The notes below the pieces were generated by a model. That model was given only the letters and a program-made list of their open reading frames with translations. It had not been told where the DNA came from and did no database searches. DNA of 64,000 nt from Ampelomyces quisqualis (taxonomy: Eukaryota > Ascomycota > Dothideomycetes > Pleosporales > Phaeosphaeriaceae), in the NCBI GenBank assembly GCA_018398575.1, contig JAGTXZ010000021.1:2480001-2544000 (forward strand), in the 5' to 3' direction. Below, piece after piece: positions 47,998 through 58,199 of the stretch (position 1 is its first letter; each line of letters begins with the position of its first letter). The translations under genes and the position numbers were made by a program.

Positions 47998-48514
47998 AGT
48001 CACTGTAATTGACTGATTGGCTTGGATCCGATACGTTGTGAGTGGGACAGCGAATCTTCTACACAGATTGACTCATGTCCTAACAAATTTCGTCCGTGCA
48101 CAGAGGCCCACTACTCATCGATTCATGCGGCATGTCCCTTGTTTACAGATTTTGTCGGTGCACACGGTCCACTTTTGCATCCAAGTATATACATACTCGG
48201 TACTCGGTACTCAAGAAGCGATGTCACTTGAGAAGCGATTGTAATTAACAACAGATTCGTCTACTTAACGTCCTGGCGTACTTATCAACCCCAACCCTAC
48301 GCACACACCAATCGAACATCCTTCAAACACTACAATTGCTACTTGTCTACTCCCCATTTTACCTAAAACCCCACATTCGCACGGGTTTGTTACTGGCAAT
48401 AACGACGTCGCTGTAAAGGCAAAGGTAGAAGCCTAACATATCCACCTGCTCAGGTTTATTCAAACTTGTCCTTAGACTGACATAATTGCAGTCCTCCCTG
48501 AAGTACAAGCAATT
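47998..48514. other. Intergenic, promoter of the secreted-protein gene
   Basis: 518 bp without gene. A CA/CT-rich leader-like run lies at 48290-48390 before the ATG at 48515. Confidence 0.5.
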
Positions 48515-48913
48515 ATGCGGTTCACGACTCAAGTTACTGCGCTCCTTAGCGCCCTAGCCACTACTAGTCTTGCCACCAATGTGTTCTCTCATTTCTGCAC
48601 TGGTGGATGCCGTTCAGTTCCGAAAATCAGCTTCGATGTTACGAACCCTGACTGCTTCTCTGTTGAGAAGGGCGCACATAAAGTCTACTTTACACAAGCA
48701 GGTACTGCACAACAAGCTGACGGTACGATGTGCTTGTACGGATTTAACGCAGGTGGCTGCCGTAGCCTTAATGAGAGTGATGCCAGGCAGGAGTTTCAAG
48801 ACGTCAAGCTCAGAGGCTATGGGATTAAGAGACTCGATCCAAGTTTTGACAACGCTACGTCGTTCATATGGTCCAATGGCACATGTGTCCCGCCCCACGA
48901 GCCGAGCGAATAA
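48515..48913 (+). CDS. Small secreted cysteine-containing protein, effector candidate
   Basis: A 132-codon single-exon frame. Residues 1-20 (MRFTTQVTALLSALATTSLA) are a clear signal peptide with an Ala-x-Ala-like cleavage region. The mature part is about 112 residues with six Cys, enough for three disulfides, and two similar Cys-Arg-Ser elements (CTGGCRS and GGCRSLN), which may mark an internal duplication. There are possible N-glycosylation sites (NES, NAT, NGT). No catalytic motif or known fold is recognised. Size, secretion and Cys content match the usual criteria for fungal secreted effectors or antimicrobial-like proteins; the role itself is inference. It lies between a dead wall-degrading enzyme gene and a poor interval. 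Confidence 0.75.
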   Translation: MRFTTQVTALLSALATTSLATNVFSHFCTGGCRSVPKISFDVTNPDCFSVEKGAHKVYFTQAGTAQQADGTMCLYGFNAGGCRSLNESDARQEFQDVKLRGYGIKRLDPSFDNATSFIWSNGTCVPPHEPSE

Positions 48914-49255
48914 GCAGAGGCCTATCACGGGAGACGTTATTGCTCACCCCCATACGCAAGTAATTCCCACCCCCATACACCCGATTCGGCCTAATGTGAC
49001 ACAGTCAACTACCTATAACCCAAAGCCACGGTAGGATTATTCCGCGGGCATGCCTCAGCATGGGCAGTTGGTTGTGTTAATATTGTATTGAATGTATTCT
49101 GTGTACCACATGCCGCGGCATTCGCGAAGAGATTGCAGTAGACGAGATGATAGATAAAATGCGGTATAGAGCCACCTGTCAAGAATGGCGATGTGGGAAA
49201 AAAGTGAGCGTGGAATGAGATTCAGCGTTACAACGGCAGTTGATCGGTATATCCC
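48914..49255. other. Intergenic interval
   Basis: About 340 bp, probably 3' UTR of the secreted protein gene. Nothing else seen. Confidence 0.5.
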
Positions 49256-49780
49256 ATGCTACGACGTCACCACATCAGGTCGACACATGTCTTGGAGCCA
49301 TGCATGTCCCGGTCAAGGCCAGCAATCGCATTCCCAACTATAGTCTCCCATTGTCCAACCAAGCAAAGTCTTGTTCAACTATGTTTTCCTGCTTGCACTG
49401 TCGAGATGAAAACCATGATAACTAGATTCAGTCGGCGTAGATCCTGGCTTGACAATAACAATCCCTCGCTGCCCCTGGGCCAAACTAGATTGGACTACGG
49501 GAGCAACCAGTTTCACGTCCAGGCTATCCTAAGGATCTTCGATGAGAAAGTTGCATTTGATGTTGTGGTACCAATGTCAGGCGTCTCGCTAAGAGTTCTT
49601 CGTCCCTACCCTTCTTACCGGAGCGCCTGCCGGGAATCACTGTATGATGAGACATCAAGCCACCACGTGTTGCAGCTGGAGGCCGATCCTTTACCACCAG
49701 TGGCAGCTTCAAGCTCTTCCAGCGGCGAAGACTCAACGTCCAACCATACCGAAAGGGTGCAGGAAATAAATACGGGCTAG
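49256..49780 (+). CDS. Doubtful orphan ORF (174 aa)
   Basis: An ATG-started frame of 174 codons. The first ~50 residues look like translated noncoding sequence (many Cys, His, Ser and Pro). From an internal Met at about residue 51 (MKTMITRFSRRRSW) the sequence looks more protein-like, with an AILRIFDEKVAFDVVVPM segment and a Ser-rich tail. I do not recognise a family. It could be a small gene starting at the internal ATG or chance. Confidence 0.3.
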   Translation: MLRRHHIRSTHVLEPCMSRSRPAIAFPTIVSHCPTKQSLVQLCFPACTVEMKTMITRFSRRRSWLDNNNPSLPLGQTRLDYGSNQFHVQAILRIFDEKVAFDVVVPMSGVSLRVLRPYPSYRSACRESLYDETSSHHVLQLEADPLPPVAASSSSSGEDSTSNHTERVQEINTG

Positions 49781-52057
49781 ACAACTTGTTAGAGTAGTAT
49801 TGCTTCCAGGACAAGGGTGACTTATAAAAAGACCAAAAGCTATCCCGAAGGATAGCTGAAAACACCCCCAACAACCTATGAGCACGCGGTCCTACTATCG
49901 CACTGGCAACCTTGCAGTTGCTCCCGTCATGAACTACTATCAAACACTCCCTCGAGTCTGGCAACGGACGGTTACGAAAGACGGAGGCGCATCGACGAAG
50001 TGGTAGCCAAGGAACGGCGGTTCGGGGAGAAACATTACACACCCGTGCAGGCATTGTCGACGGACAGGTCTAGACCTTGACTCCCACTCTAGAGGGAGCC
50101 CGTTTCGAACACATTGAGCAGATGGTAGCTCTCAATAACTCATTCCTGTTCAATAGCCGATGCACTTGGTCGCGCCCCGTCTCGTTCCCTATCCTTGGAG
50201 TGCTGATCCAAAGAGAGTGTCTGATGAAGTCAAGTATCGAAGAATGCAAGGCAGCAATGATCCAGGAGAAGCGCTTCACCCCGTTTCTGAGCAGTCTGTT
50301 GTTCCACTTCCGCAACAAGAACACCGAGCTAGAGTAGAGCCGACCATCTTGAAGATCCTAAGCGATGCACTGCAACGCAAGTGCTCCACTCTCCTTTCCA
50401 CGCACACATCGTTGGGTGTTAAACCAAGGAGCTTATCTCTGTGGTGATTGGCATGACTTTCGGAGACTGGTCTTTGTGTCCTCTTCGGTCAAGATGTGGC
50501 CGAAGGGCTTTGATGCGGACAAAGGACGTCTTCAAAACCGCAATATCGAATGTAATAGCGAAAGAACTACTCGTTCGAAAAGGCAGACGTTCTCCAATAC
50601 AGATACACGCTGAACGTGGACGTTGAAGATTAACGCGACTGGCCGGACATCACACGGCGGTGATCTGTGTTGTGCATGATGCACTGGAAACACAGGCTCC
50701 GAGACAGGGCTGATGTTGTGTGAAGTTGAAGATCTAGTGAAGACTTTCATCCATGTCGGCAAGCTGCGCGGAGATACCAAGGTCATCGTGAAAAGCTGTT
50801 CTGAGACGACCGCATGGTACTAACGCCTCAAATCATGTCCAACAAGCGTTAGGCTGATGAGCGGACAAATCGGATCCAGGATGTGAGATCCGGAGCGTGA
50901 CTGGCAGCCATATATGACACAGCCATTCTGAGATGCAGCGAGACCTCGTTGGGCTTTCGCCTTTCCGACGAGTGGACCTCATGCCAGCAAAAGCCACCCA
51001 GAATGGCCGGACTGTGGTGAGGCTTGTCCGAAGACAGATGACAGTGCTCTTCTCTACCATATGGATTCAAATTCGCCCGCATCGGCAAGCGCTTGATGTT
51101 GGTACCTGATGTAGTGGCTCCCATGCGGTACTCGAAAAGCAACGATCCATGCGATGAAGATGTTCAAGCCCCACTAGACGTCCTCGTTTGAGGTGTCCGG
51201 CATCTTGCTCTAGATCTTTCTTCAGGCACACATACAACACCATCGAGAAGCTGTCCCTCACTGGCCAGAGTCTGTTGTACGGATGATGGCGGCGACGTGG
51301 TCCTCGTATGAGGACTTTAAAACCCCGATGGGCACATGACGCTTCAATTTGGGCTCTCACCCCCGTACCTCGAGTCTTCCTTTCGCACACCATCTGCGTA
51401 GCAACTCGAGGGAAAGCGGCTAAACATCCAGGGCTAATCGAAAGATCGGCGACGTGAAACCGCGAAACTTTCCAACGTGTGGTTTGCACACGTTGAATAC
51501 CGCAAGATAATTAGGGTTAAGATCCGAGTCTACCCTCCTCACACACGAACCCCAATGTTTCCATTAGGGCGCTCAAGCCAAACATGCAAACAACCCAGTG
51601 AGACCATGCTGAGAGGCTCGGGTGTGTGTTGACTGAGCAAGCACATGAGGCGCGAACAAGTTCGCATTCCGGATGGAAGGTAGACGTCGGTAACTGTAGG
51701 GGAAGTGACATGCGATCGAGAGCGAAGAATTGCGGTGAAAGGAGAGCGCGACACTAGCATCGTAATGTGGCAGCCATGGTCAGATCTTGCGATGGCGGAT
51801 GCGCAGCAAGGTTTGGTCCATATGAGAGGAGCGGGAAGGCCGAAGCTCTGTCGAAGACGGGGCGCTGTGCTGATGGGTCGAGAGGTGGTTGTGGTACGAT
51901 TGAAGCGGCGCGTCGAGTTGATACGCGTGTGCAAACGCCAAGCCACTAAACATCGCGAGATCACGTTTCACCTAGTATGACTGACTAAGCATTCCACTCT
52001 CCAGGAGCAAAGTTGCTACAACCTCGTCGCCTGATCTTCAGAATACAGCAAAGCAAT
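49781..52057. other. Gene-poor interval before rtp1
   Basis: About 2.3 kb with short overlapping frames on both strands and no recognisable domain. An apparent acceptor (CTCTCCAG at about 51996-52003) suggests a 5' UTR intron of rtp1. No repeats with clear ends were seen. Confidence 0.5.
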
Positions 52058-55000
52058 ATGGGGGCTCTCGAGAATGCCGTTGATGCTGCAGCAAATCTAC
52101 TCGGACCCTTCGTCAACAGGAAACATGACGAAAGCGCCGGCAAGGGGGATGATATTGGAGCTGATGAACTCGTACTCCAATCACTTTCCCATATTCAGGC
52201 TATTAATTCGGCTGACCTAGCTGCCGGTCCGGATGCTCCGTACGATGCCTCTCTCGCTGGCGTGGTCTACGGTCTGCTTGACCTGATCACTTCGCATGGT
52301 ATACTACCCCTTCTGTCTGCTGGCGTGGCTTTCGACCAACGTCCTCGCTCTGTCATAACACGACCTGATCTTGTGTATCGCACCGGAGATATGCCACATC
52401 TCGCAATAATCATCAAGGACTTGATGCCTATTATGGATCAAAAGGGCACAGGACTTCAACCACTCCTTAATCAGCGCATTCTCCCGGATATGATTTCTGC
52501 TATTGCAGAGCTGTCTTTCTCGCCAACACATCGCGGCCAACATGGAGAATTTGGAGCTATGTATGATCGCGTGGTTGAAGAGACTCCTACTTCACGTCTT
52601 TTACCTATCCTTACGACTTTCCTCCAACAGCCTCTTCCAGCTTGGCTTAAACCCGTTATGGCGAAACAGCTGGCAATGTTACCCGCCCGTCCACGCGGAA
52701 TTCGCCACACAATCGAATTTCTATCACTTTCATATCTTTCGAAGATCTCACAAGTGCCACAAGACACGTCTAGCCAGCAATTGCAGATCCCGATGCCTCT
52801 GGAAGCTATTACACAGGCCTCCCGATTGCTTGTTTTCCCACCCGCCGGCGTAAGCCAGGAAGAATGGCTACGGTTGTTGGCTCCTCAGCTCTTGAATTTA
52901 CTGGATGGCAATGAGGGGATCGAGCTGAGTCGAGCAGCTGGACATATCATTGCAGGAGGCGTCCTGAGCAAACGGGCGACCGGTGCCCCGATGGCTGTCG
53001 GATGGCAATTGTTTGCTTTACCGCTGCTTGAAGCAATATCTCCCAATGAACTGGATCATGGGCCTGATCGAAGGCACGCCGCTGAAATTGTGCTTGTGAC
53101 AGAGCATGAGCTTGAATCTGCGCTGAAACGGCTATCTGCGATTGTTTCGTCCTATTCCCATGCTGGCTTATTGAAACGACTCATCGGCCCAGTGTTGTTG
53201 CCTCTCTGGGCACTGCTCAACTATGCCCAACAACGACCTGCGTTGGACAAGAAGTGGAGCCTGATGTCCCAGAATATACTTGCTCGGTATATGAACGTAG
53301 TTTGTGACCCTGATCAGGTGGATAAGATTGCTACAGGCATTTTCTGGGACGGTGGTGTGACATGGGTCTTTCAACCTGGTTCCCATGGCGGTATTGAGGT
53401 ACGAAGTCGGAGTGGTCTTACATATGGCGCAAATCACCCCGAGAACGTTCTTGCACGCGTTATGAACCTCGACTCAAGGATTGAGCTTTTGGTATCCCTG
53501 CTCGAGCAAGCCGAAGTCACCGACACCAATCTGGGAGAAATCTTCTTACGCGTTACGAAGCGTTGGCTGTCTTTTGAGCAGGATACCAGTAAATCACTTA
53601 CCGACGACTCTGATACTGATCCATTCGCTATCTTAATCAATGCAAAACTGTCTGAAGCCATGAGCGCCAAGTTTCAGGAGCAATTTGCCCGCAGTCCTCA
53701 ACACATCGTCGAGCTCATGAGCCAGCTGATTTCGAACTACACGGCTGGACACAAAGCCAAAGTGCGAGCAGCTGAAGCACGAAGTAAGACAAGTCGAGCC
53801 AGTTTGGCCAACATAGCCAAGACGAGTAGAAGGCAACACGGAGATGAAGGTTCCGCAGATGATACTTCAGACGAAGACATGATGCCTTTCGCGATCAGCG
53901 TTGTTAGTGCGCTGGTGTCATCATCCGGTTTCCAGCAAAAACCCGCGACTCAATTAGCGTTGGCTTTAGTCAGAGTAGAGCTTGACTACCTGTCCAAAGA
54001 CCATCCTGAAGTCCCGATCTCAGCGACAACTGTGAATTCAGCGAAAGGCCTCCTACAACTTCTCGAACCACGCCCCATATTGGCGCGCGATCATGAGCAG
54101 GATGCGGCCGCTAAGCATCGCGCCACACTCAAGACCATTTTCACCGACCTCACCTCACCTGAGCCACCCAATCGTACATGGGCACTGAACACGCTTCACA
54201 GGCTCATGCAAGATTCGACTGCTGCTCCTTTGATCGATGTTCCATCAACGATACACCTCCTTTTGGCCGCATCGCTCGCTGATCCAGAGTCATATGTTCA
54301 CCTTGCCGCAATACCTGTCATTGTTGACCTTGCAGGCCTTGCTCCCAGTCTGGTCGTGAGAGTCTTGGTCGAAGCATTCGTTGACGTTGACGAACGCTCT
54401 CTAAAGCACAGCCGCACGAGTCGAACACACCGAGATGACACAGACTTGCAACATGCGCTTGACTACCGTCTACGCGTTGGTGAAGTTCTCTCTAAAATTG
54501 TGCTCAACGATAGTTTCTTCAGCTCTCAAGACAATGTTCCATCGCAGTACAAATGCCTACAGCAAATATCCGAAACCTGTCTGTCGCTAGCTAGCCGCCG
54601 GGCAAAGCGTACGCAGACGCTGTCTACACGTACGGAAAAAGCTCGCGCCGAGCTGGCGGTACAAGAAGAAGGGGAGGCGGCATGGGGCGGACCGATACCA
54701 AACTTGCTCGATCCCGAGGGCGAGAGCTCGCAGGACCAGGCGGAACGTGATGCGCTACTCAAAATCGTCAAAGGTTGGGAGGACACAGGGATCGAAGATG
54801 ATGTTAGAATGCGCGCGTCAGCTCTGAGCGTGCTCTCGACCATGTTTGAAACTCGGACTGCTTTCTTGAGACAAATCACGGTCGATGCGGCGCTGCAGAT
54901 GGTATCCTTGATCTTGACAATGGAGCCTGCGGAAGCGAAGGCTATCTTGCGACGTTCTGCTGTCATGGTGATCATCGGTCTTCTGCATGGTCTTGATGGC

Positions 55001-55303
55001 TTTACCGAGGCCGGAAAAGATTGCACGGTGGGCTTAAACATGTCACAACAGCAGGAATTGACAAGAGTGCTCGAATGGATTGCAGCAGAGGACATAGACG
55101 AGCTAACACGTGGTCACGCCACAATTGCGCTGGAGGGACTGGAGACATGGCGCATGAAGAAGCTATATCATGTGAGAGACAGGGAGATGGTAAGGGGAGC
55201 TGACTTGGGTCTTGAAGGGAGCATCAGAGGATTGGAAGTGCAACCGGGGAAGGGCAGAGGCAATGAGGGCCGGATGAAGCTGATGGTAGAGGAGCTCGAG
55301 TAG
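52058..55303 (+). CDS. rtp1: RNA polymerase II nuclear import factor Rtp1 (TANGO6-like)
   Basis: A single exon of 1081 codons from the first ATG (52058). The protein is almost wholly alpha-helical with HEAT/ARM-like repeats. Near residues 690-800 the RTP1_C1-like block is seen (LKTIFTDLTSPEPPNRTWAL, LASLADPESYVHLAAIPVI-type helices, LRVGEVLSKIVLND). The C-terminal block at about 930-1060 has RMRASALSVLSTMFETR, AAIHS-type helices and a hydrophobic VMVIIGLLHGLDGF segment, matching the RTP1_C2 region. Yeast Rtp1 is a cytosolic factor needed for assembly and nuclear import of RNA polymerase II; animal TANGO6 is related. The segment at ~585-620 is a charged, disordered insertion. The longer frame begins at a non-ATG codon, so I use 52058. 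Confidence 0.85.
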   Translation: MGALENAVDAAANLLGPFVNRKHDESAGKGDDIGADELVLQSLSHIQAINSADLAAGPDAPYDASLAGVVYGLLDLITSHGILPLLSAGVAFDQRPRSVITRPDLVYRTGDMPHLAIIIKDLMPIMDQKGTGLQPLLNQRILPDMISAIAELSFSPTHRGQHGEFGAMYDRVVEETPTSRLLPILTTFLQQPLPAWLKPVMAKQLAMLPARPRGIRHTIEFLSLSYLSKISQVPQDTSSQQLQIPMPLEAITQASRLLVFPPAGVSQEEWLRLLAPQLLNLLDGNEGIELSRAAGHIIAGGVLSKRATGAPMAVGWQLFALPLLEAISPNELDHGPDRRHAAEIVLVTEHELESALKRLSAIVSSYSHAGLLKRLIGPVLLPLWALLNYAQQRPALDKKWSLMSQNILARYMNVVCDPDQVDKIATGIFWDGGVTWVFQPGSHGGIEVRSRSGLTYGANHPENVLARVMNLDSRIELLVSLLEQAEVTDTNLGEIFLRVTKRWLSFEQDTSKSLTDDSDTDPFAILINAKLSEAMSAKFQEQFARSPQHIVELMSQLISNYTAGHKAKVRAAEARSKTSRASLANIAKTSRRQHGDEGSADDTSDEDMMPFAISVVSALVSSSGFQQKPATQLALALVRVELDYLSKDHPEVPISATTVNSAKGLLQLLEPRPILARDHEQDAAAKHRATLKTIFTDLTSPEPPNRTWALNTLHRLMQDSTAAPLIDVPSTIHLLLAASLADPESYVHLAAIPVIVDLAGLAPSLVVRVLVEAFVDVDERSLKHSRTSRTHRDDTDLQHALDYRLRVGEVLSKIVLNDSFFSSQDNVPSQYKCLQQISETCLSLASRRAKRTQTLSTRTEKARAELAVQEEGEAAWGGPIPNLLDPEGESSQDQAERDALLKIVKGWEDTGIEDDVRMRASALSVLSTMFETRTAFLRQITVDAALQMVSLILTMEPAEAKAILRRSAVMVIIGLLHGLDGFTEAGKDCTVGLNMSQQQELTRVLEWIAAEDIDELTRGHATIALEGLETWRMKKLYHVRDREMVRGADLGLEGSIRGLEVQPGKGRGNEGRMKLMVEELE

Positions 55304-55556
55304 CTTCATGTGCTTGCGATGGCTGAACTACATATCGTCGCAGATATATAGAAGGTGCGCTCCTTCAAATCGCATGGTAGTGTTTCAATCGACGTAGAGA
55401 AATTAGCGCATGAGCTGTTGTCACATGCCGCCAAATCTCATTGCTGCCAATGGGCTCCTCTGCAGGCGCAACGGATGCCCGCGCAAGCCTCGGTCCAGCC
55501 TCGTTGGTGGGTAGTCGTGCGTCCATGGCCCTCATGGATGTGCTCGTCGGGCAGCC

Positions 55557-55945
55557 TCAACCACTCATGGCTGTGTCTTTTTCAGCCTTCGGTTCCACCC
55601 CATCTGCCTTGCCAATCCACAGCACATTATTGCACCGTATCAAGACTTGCCCCAGAGTGCCTGAGGTGGCGCCGTTGACGAATTCTTCCGTGTTGGAGAG
55701 CTGGATGTTCATGTAGAGGTCGACCGACACAAGTCTGCCCTTGTACTCGGTCTCGCCCCACTTTAGGCGCACGACGATGTCTTTGTCGACCCTGAGATTG
55801 GTTAGTTGGCGGCGAAGGGTTCACCGTGAGTGCGTGCGACGTACAGGCTCTGGAGTAGCGGGCGGGGGTTGAAGGGCGCGACGGCCTGGCACAGCGTTAG
55901 CACTGCGCATCATGTATGGGAGCTGCATTGGAGGCTCACGGCCAT
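55557..55945 (-). CDS. smx3: Small nuclear ribonucleoprotein SmF
   Basis: Exons 55945-55940 (six bases, ATGGCC), 55885-55845 and 55791-55557 join through introns of 54 bp (GTGAGC...GCCAG) and 53 bp (GTACGT...CTCAG) to give 93 residues, the usual SmF size. The Sm1 motif is visible (DIVVRLKWGETEYKGRLVS, DLYMNIQL) and the Sm2 motif is GQVLIRCNNVLWI. The NPRPLLQSLV lead-in helix is typical of SmF. It belongs to the heptameric Sm ring on U1, U2, U4 and U5 snRNAs in the spliceosome. Exon 1 of six bases is unusual but gives a clean start (MAAVAPFNPRP) and good splice sites. Confidence 0.9.
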
Positions 55946-56272
55946 ATTTCCTTGCGACTATCAAGCAGACGCGGCTGGGCGGGGCTATGAAGCTTGGAGA
56001 GCCGATCGTAGCAGTGACGGTATTCTTGGTCGCCGGGTGCTGGGAAATGCGGAGTCGCGATGCGGTTGGTCGTGTTTGCGCAAGAAAGTCGCCCGGCGAA
56101 AGGTTTCCCCGGGCCTTGGCGGGCGGTGAGCGGATCGCGGGCTCTAGCCTGGATTGGCGTCGGGCATTGCGGGCACGCGGGGTGGAGCGGCGAGTGAAGC
56201 TGCTGCGGCTATGTATCAATAATCAGAGAAAAGGGTGCGGCCTAAACCAAAACACCAGACTTTACGCTCACC
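55946..56272. promoter_or_regulatory. Divergent promoter, smx3 and CZIB gene
   Basis: 327 bp between opposite starts; GC-rich on the smx3 side. Nothing else stands out. Confidence 0.5.
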
Positions 56273-56923
56273 ATGGTGCTCGCACTAGCCCTGAAAGCCG
56301 AACTCAACGGGTGAGTCTACATCACATCAGCGACACGTGCCTCATGCTCCAAATTAACCCTAGCCAGCGTCACAGACCTCCGCCCCCAGGACACCGAAGA
56401 CGCACCCTTCTTCTACACGTTCAAGGTCCAATGCACCTCATGTCGCGAGACTCACCCCAATTTCGTTTCGATAAGCCGCTTCGAACAGAATGAAGTCAGC
56501 GGTAGTAAAGGTGAAGCCAACTTTGTCTGGAGGTGCAAGAACTGTAAGGTTGCTCACGCCCCATCCAAGATACTCGGCTGCATCCATCTAACACGCTCCA
56601 AGAGGGAGCACTCAGCCAACATAAAAGCGCCGCCCAAGTCGTACCAACAGGCAGACCCGCCCAAGACGGTGAACATACTCGAGTTTGACTGCAGAGGGCT
56701 CGAGTTCACAGATTTCAAGGCCGAGGTCAGTTTCTCTAATGTGGATACATTGATCGTGAAGAATTGACAAGAAACACAGGGCGAATTCCTCGCTGTGGGC
56801 GCCGAGACTACTACCAAATTCGCTAGCATTGATCTCTCCGAGGGCGAATGGTTCGACTACGACGAAAAAGCTGGCGAGGAAGTCAGTATCACCGATATCA
56901 AGTGGGAGATCCGACGGGCCTAG
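56273..56923 (+). CDS. CXXC zinc-binding protein CZIB (UPF0587/DUF866)
   Basis: Exons 56273-56310, 56368-56725 and 56780-56923 (57-bp and 54-bp introns) give 179 residues, close to the ~160 of the human protein C1orf123. Two CXXC pairs at about residues 35/38 (QCTSCRETH) and 69/72 (WRCKNCK) form the zinc site. The start MVLALALKAELNG and the FTVKVQC-like strand are family hallmarks, as is the closing WFDYDEKAGEEVSI block. The protein is conserved in eukaryotes; a role in metal or copper handling has been proposed for human relatives, but its job in fungi is unclear. Confidence 0.92.
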
Positions 56924-57437
56924 TCCAGGCCGGCGACTGCATGGCTTGCACATGTTGTGGACGCCGATCGCAGAGTCTTTGCAATATGTTCTTGCATGCC
57001 GAACCATCGCCACTTTGAGCGCGGCCTAGGATTCACTCAGTATCCAGGCCACGTGACGACCTCTTCCAGAGTTTAGCGACAATCCTTTCTGTAGGCTCCA
57101 AGCTTACAGCCTTGGGACCGAATCATCAAGTGTCATCGAGTAGAAACACCAAGATGTATACTGGATAGGTCATCACTCCAGGCAACCGTCTACCACAGAA
57201 TTTCTATGTTATTAATTTCATTGACAAGCAAATAGTCTGATCCTACAAAAAGTTCTTTTCCGATGCGGTCACCTGGTGTAGCGACAGTGCAGTCACCTCC
57301 TCCACCCACAACAGGAAAAAAATACCCAACCAATGGAATGCCAACAAGCACTAAGTTTGAAGTACTGCGAACTTTAGTAATGGATCGGGTGATACAGCGC
57401 ACGCTGCGCTGACCAGAACAGAAGGCTGGGTATACTC
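56924..57437. other. Intergenic between convergent genes
   Basis: 514 bp shared by the 3' ends of the CZIB gene and the repeat-peptide gene. Mildly AT-rich, no gene seen. Confidence 0.5.
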
Positions 57438-58199
57438 TTAGGACCAGATAACCTCAGTCGACGGCTCGCCCAGCTCGATAGTATCCTTGGGCGTGGACTG
57501 GTCACGCTTATCCCATGTTACCACCGTCGTTGGCTTTCCGATCGTGAGGGTATCCTTGTGCTTGCCAGCCTCTGCGTTGCGCTTGTCCCACGTCACTACA
57601 GTCGAGGGCTTACCGAGAGTGAACTCATCCTTGGGCTTGCTGACTTCTGCCCCACGACTCCAGATGACCTCAGTAGACGGCCGCGGGAGGGGGTCGATGG
57701 AATCTACTGGCTTCTCATCACGCTTTCCCCACGTGACCACGGTTGATGGCTTGCCTAGCTCGATGGTATCGGGAGGTAGGACTTCGCCACGCTTGTCCCA
57801 AGTGACCTCTGTGGTCGGCTTGCCGAGCTTGAAAGTGTCTTTGGAAGCTCCAAATTCGACGCCTCGCTTCTTGCTCCAGATGATTTCTGTTGTGGGCGAA
57901 CCGACCTCGACGACATCTGGCTTTACTTCGTCCCGTTTTCCCCATGTTACTTCAGTCGAAGGCTTTCCGATGTCGATTGTGTCCTTTGGCACATCCCAGG
58001 CGATGTTGCGCTTGCCCCAGGTCACTTCGCTTGATGGCTTGCCAATGACAGGTATAGTTGGCTCCAAGTTCGCAGCCTGTTTTAGGATGAGCCAAACATC
58101 GGACCGAGAACATCATCAGCATCAACGTACAATGGGAGCGCCGTTGCCCACAGCGACCAAGGCGCCTGCGGCAAGGACTGATACAAATCTGTACTGCAT
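57438..58199 (-). CDS. Secreted Kex2-processed tandem-repeat peptide precursor
   Basis: Exon 1 is 58199-58131 and exon 2 is 58076-57438, joined in phase 0 by a 54-bp intron (GTACGT...AACAG), giving 235 residues. Exon 1 is almost exactly the signal peptide (MQYRFVSVLAAGALVAVGNG). Exon 2 is nine tandem repeats of 21-25 residues. The consensus is a variable lead, PKDTIELGKPST, then (E/V)V(T/I)W and Gly/Asp/Ser followed by Lys-Arg. Seven repeats end in KR (one as KKR), repeat 6 ends in a single SR, and the last ends at Ser with the stop. This is the layout of Kex2-processed repeat proteins: secretory entry, cleavage after KR in the Golgi, release of many similar peptides. Fungal RiPP precursors (ustiloxin type) share it. 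No tailoring gene is visible nearby. Product and function are unknown. Confidence 0.85.
57441..58076 (-). repeat. Nine tandem 63-75-bp repeats in the peptide precursor
   Basis: Repeat borders, counted after each basic cleavage site: 58076-58008, 58007-57933, 57932-57864, 57863-57789, 57788-57720, 57719-57654, 57653-57579, 57578-57504 and 57503-57441. Sizes are 69, 75, 69, 75, 69, 66, 75, 75 and 63 bp. Copies have diverged, mostly in the lead residues; the GKPST...VTW part is the most conserved. Confidence 0.88.

Noticed and set aside
50077..50337. 86-codon plus-strand frame
   Set aside because: Protein-like in places but short, with no family and no credible splice partners.
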